Below are positions 1 through 7,122 of a DNA stretch of 64,000 nt, piece after piece. This DNA is from Paenibacillus mangrovi (GTDB taxonomy: Bacteria; Bacillota; Bacilli; Paenibacillales; Paenibacillaceae), in assembly GCF_022898935.1 (NCBI RefSeq), contig NZ_JALIRP010000004.1, forward strand, positions 310,001 to 374,000, read 5' to 3'. The notes below the pieces were generated by a model. The model did no database searches. It saw nothing but the letters and a program-made list of their open reading frames with translations, and was not told the DNA's origin. The position numbers and the translations under genes were made by a program. Positions within the stretch are counted from its first letter, which is position 1. The number at the start of each line of letters is the position of its first letter.

Positions 1-741
1 CCGGAATGAGTTATCCGAAACGGTTGTATTCCTGACTACCATCACCATTGCACCGGTAAAATTGTGCTCACCTTCGTTATGGCTTACTAGAGAATCATCT
101 ATGTACATGCAATGGATAGCATATCTGGAATACGATATTTGATTTCCTTTTATGGTTTCATTCCGCCCCTTTTCCATATAAATTGCATCTCTCATGGATG
201 TAATCTTATTGCCCAGGATCTGGTTATCATGAGAATTGTAAAGATCGATCCCGTTTCCTTTTTGCTCTGGCTTCCCTATATTCTGCTCAAACCCGGAAAT
301 TCGGTTGTTCTGGATCAATGTCCTGTTCGAATCACGCAGAAGAATACCGTAACCTTTGGTATGAATGACCAGCTCTTTTAGCTGAACATCGTTCGCATGG
401 AGTTCAACACCGGCGGACTCGCCGTCCCCATTCTGCTCAATGTTCAATCCTTGTAATAACACTCCATTCGCGTGAATGGATATTGCAGATTCTTGAGTGT
501 TGTTCACCAATGTTACGGAGCCGCTGCTTTGGATCGAAATTTTTTTATCAATGGTGACAGGACCCAGATACGTACCCGGGGATAACAGAATGGTATCACC
601 TTCCTGAGCCCGATCAATCACGGGTTGAAGCGGGATGAGCGTTGTTGGAGTTGGCTCAGCCAATCCGGTTCCAGGTTTCCAGATACAGATAAGGTTCAAC
701 AGGAAAAAAACAAAAACGAGCCGCACTCTGATCAGCAGCAT
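1..741 (-). CDS. nosD: NosD-like right-handed beta-helix protein (3' end outside window)
   Basis: Only the first 247 codons lie in the window; the gene runs off the left edge. The product opens with a hydrophobic signal peptide (about residues 4-29), then GDTILLSPGTYLGPVTIDK, the opening of the parallel beta-helix fold of NosD/carbohydrate-binding proteins, followed by repeated N-x-I-x-x-N turns. The later stretch around IHCMYIDDSLVSHNEGEHN resembles firmicute NosD, the exported protein that helps assemble the copper centre of nitrous oxide reductase. The start is awkward: the Shine-Dalgarno GGGAGGTGAT touches the ATG at 741-739, so a CTG at 738 or 735 would be better spaced. An FNR-like box lies about 110 bp upstream and a NarL-type two-component pair precedes it. 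A generic surface beta-helix protein is the alternative. Confidence 0.7.
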   Translation of the reverse strand, partial: MLLIRVRLVFVFFLLNLICIWKPGTGLAEPTPTTLIPLQPVIDRAQEGDTILLSPGTYLGPVTIDKKISIQSSGSVTLVNNTQESAISIHANGVLLQGLNIEQNGDGESAGVELHANDVQLKELVIHTKGYGILLRDSNRTLIQNNRISGFEQNIGKPEQKGNGIDLYNSHDNQILGNKITSMRDAIYMEKGRNETIKGNQISYSRYAIHCMYIDDSLVSHNEGEHNFTGAMVMVVRNTTVSDNSFR

Positions 742-843
742 CACCTCCCTTACTCATTCGATCACAGACCATATTGTACTTAAAAAGCCATTCGAACTAT
801 ATAGCCCGAACTAGCTAATCATCGCGTATCCCTGTGTCCATTT

Positions 844-859
844 TGTGATAAATATCACC
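844..859 (-). promoter_or_regulatory. FNR/CRP-family operator upstream of nosD
   Basis: TGTGA-TAAATA-TCACC matches the Bacillus FNR/CRP consensus TGTGA-N6-TCACA with one end mismatch. Its centre (851.5) is about 110 bp upstream of the nosD start. A TATATAG element on the minus strand (804-798) could be the -10; it would place the box near -61.5, the classic class I activator position. That geometry is inferred. Control by an oxygen or redox regulator fits a nitrous oxide reductase accessory gene. Confidence 0.6.
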
Positions 860-868
860 GCATCGCCA

Positions 869-901
869 AGCAAGCAGCTTCCTCTTGGATGGCTGCTTGC
901 T
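869..901 (-). other. Hairpin between response regulator gene and nosD
   Basis: Perfect 10-bp arms AGCAAGCAGC / GCTGCTTGCT with a 13-nt loop. On the minus strand there is no U-run after the stem, so it is not a convincing intrinsic terminator. It may end the two-component transcript weakly or stabilise its 3' end. Confidence 0.4.
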
Positions 902-940
902 CAAGTCTATTCCACATGTATTATTGAACGTCGGGTGTTA

Positions 941-1591
941 TTATCCTTTCGGCCGTCTGAGCATCCCTTGTTTCAACGCATATCTCGTCAGCTGAACCCG
1001 ATTTTGTACCTGCAGCTTTTGCAGTATATTTTTCAGATGATTTTTCACCGTATATTCGGAAATAAAGTAGTTCTCTGCAATTTTTTTATTCGTCCAACCA
1101 GCCGCCACGCCATAAAGGATATCATGTTCCCTTTCCGTTAAGCGCACATCAGGCTCCTTTTTCTCCTGGATCGACACTTCATTTAAAATCTGATAAGCCA
1201 GCTCACGGTTAAGCGGAGACTCGTCATTCAATATCGAATGCAAATACTCGATCCATGTGGAAGCAGACAAGTTTTTAAGTAGATAGCCCTGCGCGCCTCT
1301 TTTCAAAGCCTCAAGCAAATGAAGCATGTCATCTGATACGGTTATCATCACAATCTTCACATAGGGAAACAAAAGCTTGATCCGCTGGGTGGTCTCGAGC
1401 CCATCCATAACCGGCATCTGAATGTCCATTAAGATCAAATCCGGAAGCCATTTCTCCGTAAAATCAATTGCCTGCTGCCCGCTTTCAACCACACCGATGA
1501 CCTCAAAACTCGAATCCGCCGATAATATATCGCAGATCGCTTCGCGCGCATGGGCATGATCATCAACAACTAAAACCCGGGTTCTCTGCAC
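941..1591 (-). CDS. NarL/LuxR-family response regulator
   Basis: A 216-residue two-domain regulator. The receiver (about 1-125) has the acidic pair in VLVVDDHAHA, phospho-acceptor D56 in LILMDIQMP and the lysine in GYLLKNLSA. A C-terminal LuxR-type helix-turn-helix (about 150-212) carries LTEREHDIL and TVKNHLKNI. It starts with GTG at 1591 behind AAGGAGGGGG and overlaps the end of the kinase gene by 29 bp, so the pair is translationally coupled. It should bind DNA after phosphorylation by the adjacent kinase. NosD lies downstream on the same strand, so nitrate/oxygen control (as for NreC or NarL) is a reasonable guess but is not shown by the sequence. Confidence 0.9.
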   Translation of the reverse strand: MQRTRVLVVDDHAHAREAICDILSADSSFEVIGVVESGQQAIDFTEKWLPDLILMDIQMPVMDGLETTQRIKLLFPYVKIVMITVSDDMLHLLEALKRGAQGYLLKNLSASTWIEYLHSILNDESPLNRELAYQILNEVSIQEKKEPDVRLTEREHDILYGVAAGWTNKKIAENYFISEYTVKNHLKNILQKLQVQNRVQLTRYALKQGMLRRPKG

Positions 1592-2426
1592 GATGATCCC
1601 CCTCCTTGCTCAGCTGCACAATCGTATGATGATCCTCCCGGCTCAGCTGGAAATCCCAATTCATCTCTGCGGCCCGCTCTTTCAAGATCACTAATCCGTA
1701 ATGGTTCCGAAGCTGAAACGGATCTGCATCAAAACCTTTGCCATTGTCTTTGATCAGCACTTTCCAGTTCTTTTCGTCCCCGGCGCCTTGAATCCAGCCC
1801 TTGGATGCTTCCGCATGCTTCTCAATATTTAATACGGCTTCCCGTATGCAGGCCAGCAGCTCCACTTTTTCTTTAGGCGTAAAATTTTTATCGGAGATCT
1901 CCCAATTCACGCCGATATCTACATGGACTTCTTTCGTCATCTTCTCTAATGTAACATCGAGAGATTCACTTACGTTCGCCCTTTCAACGTCTGCCACATC
2001 TTCCTTTAAATTAGAGATTGCCTGCCGGACATATCGATTAACCTCATGAACTTTTTTACGAATGTTATAGATCTCTTGAAGCTGACTTTCCTTGTCTTCG
2101 CTCCATTCAAGCCGGTCAACCTTCACCGACAGCAGAAAAAGCGACTGTGCAATGCCGTCGTGAAGCTCTTTAGCCAGTTGTTCCCTTGCTTCCAGTGCAG
2201 CTTTGGCCGAGCGTTCCTTTGCCAGTTCCTGCTGATTTTTTTCGAGCATCACAAAAAGCTTGTTTAACAACGTTACGCTAACGATGTAGACAATGAGAGG
2301 CGTGAGGAAATTCCCCATATCCATCGAAATATAGGGCAGCAAAAATTGATGCCTGACATATTCCCAAATGCCTACCGTCAGTGTGGGGATAAACAAAATC
2401 ATCCATTTTATTTGTTTGTACGTCAT
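1563..2426 (-). CDS. Sensor histidine kinase, NarL-partner (HisKA_3) type
   Basis: A 287-residue membrane kinase. Two hydrophobic segments (about 7-23 and 36-58) are followed by a coiled-coil and the HisKA_3 dimerisation helix AKELHDGIAQS, with phospho-accepting H89. The GHKL ATPase domain shows the N box (REAVLNIEKHAEA) and G box (KDNGKGFD). I place the start at ATG 2426, preceded by AAGGTGATTCGG, rather than at an ATG 33 bp upstream with no ribosome site. There is no obvious extracellular, PAS or GAF sensor domain, so the signal is probably read through the short membrane part, as in LiaS-like kinases. Its partner is the overlapping response regulator. Confidence 0.87.
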   Translation of the reverse strand: MTYKQIKWMILFIPTLTVGIWEYVRHQFLLPYISMDMGNFLTPLIVYIVSVTLLNKLFVMLEKNQQELAKERSAKAALEAREQLAKELHDGIAQSLFLLSVKVDRLEWSEDKESQLQEIYNIRKKVHEVNRYVRQAISNLKEDVADVERANVSESLDVTLEKMTKEVHVDIGVNWEISDKNFTPKEKVELLACIREAVLNIEKHAEASKGWIQGAGDEKNWKVLIKDNGKGFDADPFQLRNHYGLVILKERAAEMNWDFQLSREDHHTIVQLSKEGDHRAENPGFSC

Positions 2427-2632
2427 CCGAATCACCTTTATATCCATAAAATAGGTCATGTATAGCTATAGCTTAACTTTTTCTACGAATTATGACATGA
2501 CTCTATTGGGCTATAAAAGAGAAATGCCATCATGACAGGGTGACGATTCACCTCTCTAATTGCTGCAAAGATATCGAATGCGATATATTAAGAACAATAA
2601 ACGTTTTCCGATGGGAGCTGAGCCTTACAAAG

Positions 2633-3163
2633 ATGACTGTTTACGCAGCACTACTCCGCGGCATTAATGTCGGCGGTCATAACAAGATCAAAATGTCTGA
2701 ACTACGCGAGGTTCTGGAAGCCGCCGGGTGCGAGCAGGTACAAACCTACATCCAAAGTGGAAATGTCGTACTCAAGTCGGTGCTGAAGCCCGATGCGCTC
2801 AAGCAGCTTATTGAAAAAGAAATCAACGACGCTTTCGGACTGAACATTCCCGTAATCATCCGCAGCAGCGCAGATATTACGGCGATCTTGCAGCAGTGCC
2901 CCTATGATGAAGCTATTCTTCAAGAAGGTGAAACCATCCATGTGTCGATGCTTTTAAACGTTCCAACTACCGAAGGTATGGAGCGTCTGGCTGCAGTTGA
3001 TCGAGGCATTGATGAGTATCAGATTATTGGCACCGATTTGTATCTTCTCGCCCGCAACAAATTTAACGAATCCAAGCTGGTTGCAAGTTTAACCAAACTT
3101 GGCACACCAGGCACGGTGCGCAACTGGAATACGATGAAAAAGCTGGCGAGCATGGTCAAGTGA
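2633..3163 (+). CDS. DUF1697 family protein
   Basis: A 176-residue soluble protein opening with MTVYAALLRGINVGGHNKI, the hallmark of the DUF1697 family; the conserved TYIQSGNVV follows. Function in this family is not established. I chose ATG 2633 because homology starts exactly there; in-frame codons further upstream (to 2540) look non-family. The ribosome site is weak (GGGAG about 15 nt upstream). It stands alone between the divergent kinase gene and the convergent ABC operon, separated from the latter by a bidirectional terminator. Confidence 0.85.
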   Translation: MTVYAALLRGINVGGHNKIKMSELREVLEAAGCEQVQTYIQSGNVVLKSVLKPDALKQLIEKEINDAFGLNIPVIIRSSADITAILQQCPYDEAILQEGETIHVSMLLNVPTTEGMERLAAVDRGIDEYQIIGTDLYLLARNKFNESKLVASLTKLGTPGTVRNWNTMKKLASMVK

Positions 3164-3289
3164 CTGGAAAATTAACGACAAATTAATTTTTCTTTTTCCT
3201 AAAGAAACTGCATATGGAAAAAGACGAGCCGGGCAATCCTTCTTCTTTTCCGCAAAACCTCCTTCAGAACGTTTCTTAAAGTCAGCAAC

Positions 3290-3334
3290 AAAAAAAGACG
3301 ATACTGGATTTGTTTTTCCAGTTCGTCTTTTTTT
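3290..3334. terminator. Bidirectional terminator, DUF1697 gene / sugar ABC operon
   Basis: The hairpin has arms AGACGATACTGGA and TCCAGTTCGTCT (one-base bulge) flanked by A-run and T-run, so it works in both directions. It lies between convergent genes ending at 3163 (+) and 3365 (-). Confidence 0.88.
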
Positions 3335-3364
3335 GTACGGGATTCAATCCAACCACCGGGAATG

Positions 3365-4198
3365 TTACCCCTTTGTTCCCCCCTGCATGCTGAAGCCTTT
3401 AGACATAAAGCGCTGGGACAGGATATAGAGTACGATCGAAGGCATCGCGTACAGCACGGAAAACGCCGCCAGCCTTCCGTAATCCACCATGCCGTATTGT
3501 CCAAAGAACTGGTAAAGCTTCAAGGAAGCAGGGAATTTCTCCGGGTTTTGCAGCAAAATGTAAGGCACAAAGAAGTTGCCCCAACTGCCGGAAAAGGTGA
3601 AAATCGCTACGGTACAAATGCCTGGCACCATAAGCGGAGCGATGATTTTTCGTATTCCCGTGAAGACCGAAGCGCCATCCACCCAAGCTGCCTCCTCCAA
3701 ATCTCCTGGAACGGAATCCATAAAATTTTTAATCATCCAAATCCCGTATGGCATGGCCGACGCGACATAAAAGAGCACGACACCTACAATGTTGTCATAC
3801 AGCTTTAAACTTAAAAACAACTGATATACCGGCACCATCACGGCTGTTATAGGCAGCGAAGTCATGAATAGAATTGTCAGCATAAACGGTTTCTTGTATT
3901 TCAACTGATATCGGGATAACGGATATGCAGCCAATAGCGCGAGCAGAACGACAATGACAGCTTGGCCAAGCGACATGAGAAGACCGATCACAAAAGCACG
4001 CTGATTCTCGTGGCTGGTGAGCACATCCACATAGTTCGTGGCGGTCAACTGCTTGGGCATTTTTAGGGATTGCATCGCATTCGGATCCACGGATGCCACC
4101 AGCACCCATAATAGCGGCAGCAGAAAACAGATCCCGATGAACGATAAAATAATATAAGGAAGGATCCGGTAGATGAGCTTGCGCTGTTTCGTATTCAT
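3365..4198 (-). CDS. Sugar ABC transporter permease, MalG type
   Basis: A 277-residue inner-membrane permease with six predicted spans. It has the coupling EAA loop EEAAWVDGASVFTGIRKI about 80 residues from the end of the core, which contacts the ATPase, and the MalG-type N-terminus (ILSFIGICFLLPLLW). It is the last gene of a binding protein - MalF - MalG operon; the gap to the malF-like gene is 12 bp and GGAGATTTCGT precedes the ATG. No ATPase gene is linked. A shared MsmX/MalK-type ATPase encoded elsewhere would be needed, as is usual in Bacillales. The substrate cannot be read from the sequence; an oligosaccharide is likely. Confidence 0.9.
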   Translation of the reverse strand: MNTKQRKLIYRILPYIILSFIGICFLLPLLWVLVASVDPNAMQSLKMPKQLTATNYVDVLTSHENQRAFVIGLLMSLGQAVIVVLLALLAAYPLSRYQLKYKKPFMLTILFMTSLPITAVMVPVYQLFLSLKLYDNIVGVVLFYVASAMPYGIWMIKNFMDSVPGDLEEAAWVDGASVFTGIRKIIAPLMVPGICTVAIFTFSGSWGNFFVPYILLQNPEKFPASLKLYQFFGQYGMVDYGRLAAFSVLYAMPSIVLYILSQRFMSKGFSMQGGTKG

Positions 4199-4210
4199 AC
4201 GAAATCTCCT

Positions 4211-5101
4211 TTACTCTTTTAACGAACGGATATAGAACAGACTGAGTACAATCCCGATGAGTAGCAGCAGCAGCGAGATGGCTGTACCATAGCCAAGCTG
4301 GTAGTTTACAAAGGCTTGGTTATACATGAAAATCGGCAAGGTTGTCGTCGCGGTACCCGGTCCGCCCCCTGTCATCGCATAGATGAGTCCAAATACGCCC
4401 AGCGTTTGCAAGGTAACGAGCATCATATTCGTTGTGATTGTATCCTTAATATATGGAATGGTAATTCGGAACAAAATCTGTAAGCGTGAAGCACCATCCA
4501 CAACAGCTGCCTCTTCAATTTCATTCGGCACATCATCAAGCGCTGCCTGGAACACCAGCATGGAAAAGGCGGTGCCATGCCAGATATTCGCGAGAATAAC
4601 CGTTAGCATCGGGACCGTGTACAGCCATGTGATGGGAGATACGCCGAAAAAGGTAATTATCGCGTTCAATGTCCCGTCATCGCCGAAAAAGCTGTACAAG
4701 CAGAGGGCACACACAATCTCCGGTGTAACCCATCCGGCCAGAACGACGGTGCCGATCACGCGGCGGAACACTTTTTTCTTGTGCTTCATGAGGAGCGCAA
4801 TCAGAAAGCCGAGCACCTGCTGCCCAATGACTGCCGATCCGATCAAGAAGACAAGCGTATTCCAGATGCTGACCCGGACCGTTGGGTCCTGAAACATGTG
4901 GGTATAGTTACTCAGTCCGACAAACTTCAGTTCTTTGGCCGCTTCTCCTGTCAAAGCGAGATTGGTGAAGGAGTAAAAAAAGGTCAGCAGAATCGGATAG
5001 ATGAAAAATACCAGCATAATAGCGATGGATGGCAACAGGAAATAAAGCCAAGTGAAGTTTTTTCGTTTGAGTTGCGGCGATGAAACTGTAAGTCCGCCCA
5101 T
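4211..5101 (-). CDS. Sugar ABC transporter permease, MalF type
   Basis: A 296-residue six-span permease. The first span is LYFLLPSIAIMLVFFIYPI, and the EAA loop EEAAVVDGASRLQILFRI is followed by IPYIKDTITTN, typical of MalF/UgpA-type subunits. ATG 5101 is 8 nt from GGAG; an overlapping ATG at 5104 is in another frame and gives an unrelated peptide. It should form the transmembrane heterodimer with the MalG-type subunit downstream. A stem-loop separates it from the binding-protein gene upstream. Confidence 0.9.
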   Translation of the reverse strand: MGGLTVSSPQLKRKNFTWLYFLLPSIAIMLVFFIYPILLTFFYSFTNLALTGEAAKELKFVGLSNYTHMFQDPTVRVSIWNTLVFLIGSAVIGQQVLGFLIALLMKHKKKVFRRVIGTVVLAGWVTPEIVCALCLYSFFGDDGTLNAIITFFGVSPITWLYTVPMLTVILANIWHGTAFSMLVFQAALDDVPNEIEEAAVVDGASRLQILFRITIPYIKDTITTNMMLVTLQTLGVFGLIYAMTGGGPGTATTTLPIFMYNQAFVNYQLGYGTAISLLLLLIGIVLSLFYIRSLKE

Positions 5102-5137
5102 TCATGCCTCTCCTTTCTTCCAGGAAAAAGAACACCT

Positions 5138-5179
5138 CATGCCCGCGCTTCGCACCCAAAACGGGTAAACGCGGGCATG
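5138..5179 (-). promoter_or_regulatory. Intercistronic stem-loop after the binding-protein gene
   Basis: Perfect 10-bp arms CATGCCCGCG / CGCGGGCATG enclose a second short stem (ACCC/GGGT). It sits between the binding-protein stop and the malF-like start and has no U-run. In ABC operons such stems usually protect the upstream message, giving more binding protein than permease; that role is inferred. Confidence 0.65.
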
Positions 5180-5188
5180 CCGGAAGCA

Positions 5189-6634
5189 TTATTTCTCCAA
5201 CGTTTTATCCTGACCTACGATACGAGTAATATCCTGCGCATATTTCTTGGCGGCATCCGCTGCGGATGTGCCTGTTGCGACCGATTCAACCATCGTTTGA
5301 ATTTGCGTCGACACTTCCGGATATTTGTCCTGAGCCGGTCTGAATTCGGCATTTTTCAAATATTCCGTCGCAAGTTCTTTAAACGGCATTTTGGTATATT
5401 CCGGATCTTTCGCAACATCGGCCCGTACCGTAATGCTACCAGATGACATGACGAGCTTTTGCGTGTTTTCCTTGTTCAGAGCGAATTTGATAAAGTCCCA
5501 AGCTTCATCCTTGTGCTGTGCGTTGGCTGGTATAGACAATGCCCAACCTCCCGCAAGCGTGATGGAGCCAGGAGCCTGACCTTTGCTCGTTGGCATTGGC
5601 GCAAAACCAAGTACATCCTTATACTCAGGCCATGGAGCTGCCCCTTCATCCAGATAGTTGCCTGTAATCCAAGAACCATCAAGTGAAATCGCAAGCTTTC
5701 CTTTTGGCAGATATTCACGGGTTGACGTATTGCCTGCTTGCCCGTTCAATACCTTGGAAAGAGGCGGACCCAGTTTTTCCTTGGTGATCGTCTCTATAAA
5801 GGTTAGCGCATCGTTGATACCCTGGCTTTTAGTGATCCATTTTTTACTTGCGTCATCATAGAGGCGCTCACCTGTTCCGTACAGTAGCATTTCATACGTC
5901 TGCATGGATGTGGCTTCGCCGGTTGCTTTACCAAGGTTCATCCAGATCGGTACGACATCGCTGCCGGCTTTTTCCTTAATGGTTCTGGCAGCAGCCAGAA
6001 CTTCATCCCAGGATTTTGGCTGCCAGTCTTCCGGAAGGCCGACTTTTTTGAAAATATCCTTGTTATACCAGAGACCTCTCGAATCCGTATTGTAAGGTAC
6101 GCCATATACTTTGCCGTCACTAGCAGTAACACCCTTCTTCATCGCTTCGATAAACGAGCCGTTGGTCCAGTCCTCCCAGCCTTTCAGCTTGTCATCAATC
6201 GGTTCGAGGAAACCGGCGCTCGCGTCCGAATTCAGCATAAATGTATCCTCTGTCACGATATCCGGCGCTGTATCCTTGGACTTGAGAGCGAGCGCGATTT
6301 TGGCAAAATAGTCTCCTTCCGATGCCTGGATCGGTGTCGGCTTGATCTCCACATCCTTATTCGGATATTGGGAAGCCACATCTTTAATCCACTTGTACAG
6401 CGTACCTTTCTCTCCTGCTCCGTCGTCACGATAAGTAATCGTAATCGTTTTCTTGGCTGTCGCTGTTGTACCTTTGTCACCGCTGTCTTTGGCCGGAGCC
6501 GGAGCCGGCTCTGTGCCCTTGTCCTTTGGACTTGAACTTGTATCTGTACTTGAACCAGAACTGGAGCAGCCAACAGTCATGGCCAGCAGCAGTGCCGACG
6601 ACGCTAGCGCCCATTTTCTCTTTGAATGCTTCAT
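5189..6634 (-). CDS. Sugar-binding lipoprotein of ABC importer (MalE/UgpB type)
   Basis: A 481-residue lipoprotein. The signal peptide ends in a lipobox before C23 (AMTVGC); a Ser/Pro/Lys-rich linker to about residue 65 leads to a type 1 extracellular solute-binding domain. Typical features are VYGVPYNTDSRGLWYNKDIF, WDEVLAAARTI and KLAISLDGSWITGNY. ATG 6634 has AAGGAGGGTTAAAG; an in-frame ATG 33 bp upstream has no site. It captures the sugar outside the membrane and delivers it to the MalF/MalG-type permeases. A CcpA-like box overlaps its leader, so carbon catabolite repression is plausible. Substrate unknown. Confidence 0.9.
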   Translation of the reverse strand: MKHSKRKWALASSALLLAMTVGCSSSGSSTDTSSSPKDKGTEPAPAPAKDSGDKGTTATAKKTITITYRDDGAGEKGTLYKWIKDVASQYPNKDVEIKPTPIQASEGDYFAKIALALKSKDTAPDIVTEDTFMLNSDASAGFLEPIDDKLKGWEDWTNGSFIEAMKKGVTASDGKVYGVPYNTDSRGLWYNKDIFKKVGLPEDWQPKSWDEVLAAARTIKEKAGSDVVPIWMNLGKATGEATSMQTYEMLLYGTGERLYDDASKKWITKSQGINDALTFIETITKEKLGPPLSKVLNGQAGNTSTREYLPKGKLAISLDGSWITGNYLDEGAAPWPEYKDVLGFAPMPTSKGQAPGSITLAGGWALSIPANAQHKDEAWDFIKFALNKENTQKLVMSSGSITVRADVAKDPEYTKMPFKELATEYLKNAEFRPAQDKYPEVSTQIQTMVESVATGTSAADAAKKYAQDITRIVGQDKTLEK

Positions 6635-7122
6635 CTTTAACCCTCCTTCAGTTGAAAGCATTTCCACATTTAATCCTTATTTCGCTGCATTCGCAAATAT
6701 TCAAGAATGCTACAAAACTTGAAAGAATTAAAGTAATCGTTGGTATAAATTCTAAATCCTTACATTAATAAGTTCTGTCTATCCCAATAAATACTTATGT
6801 AGAAAAAGATAGATTATTGTTTTCTTACTTTCACCCTCTCGCATGTCCAAAAGACTATTTTTTTCTTACTGAAAACTGCAGCATTCTGCCAAAAGCTTCT
6901 CTGCACATTTTCTTTGATTTATCGTTATTCTCAATCATCTTCCGACACATCTAAACGACGGCAAACGACAGGTATGGTTCATATGCCTGCCCTCTTTCAG
7001 TCTCATAACACTGAAATGTAATAATTGTAAAATGAGAGTGTATTTTACTAGTGTTCAATTAACGTGGCGTAAAAAGGGGGACCGAATCTTCTATATGAAA
7101 TTCAATATAAGGAGGACATGAT
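6635..7122. other. Divergent intergenic region, sugar importer / subtilase
   Basis: This AT-rich 488 bp holds both outward promoters. On the minus strand TTGAAT with a 17-bp spacer and AATAAG is a weak possible promoter for the importer. Near the subtilase, GTAAAAT-N8-ATTTTAC (7027-7048) is an operator-like inverted repeat about 75 bp upstream of the start. I see no gene here. Confidence 0.5.
6653..6666. promoter_or_regulatory. Possible CcpA cre site
   Basis: TGGAAATGCTTTCA on the minus strand fits the catabolite-responsive element TGNAANCGNWNNCA with one mismatch (T for C in the central CG). It lies 19-32 bp upstream of the binding-protein start, so CcpA bound here would block transcription. 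The mismatch hits a conserved position, hence modest confidence. Confidence 0.4.

Noticed and set aside
3199..3504. Minus-strand frame of 101 codons overlapping the DUF1697/ABC terminator
   Set aside because: It runs through a terminator hairpin and out of frame with the MalG-type gene; composition is not protein-like.
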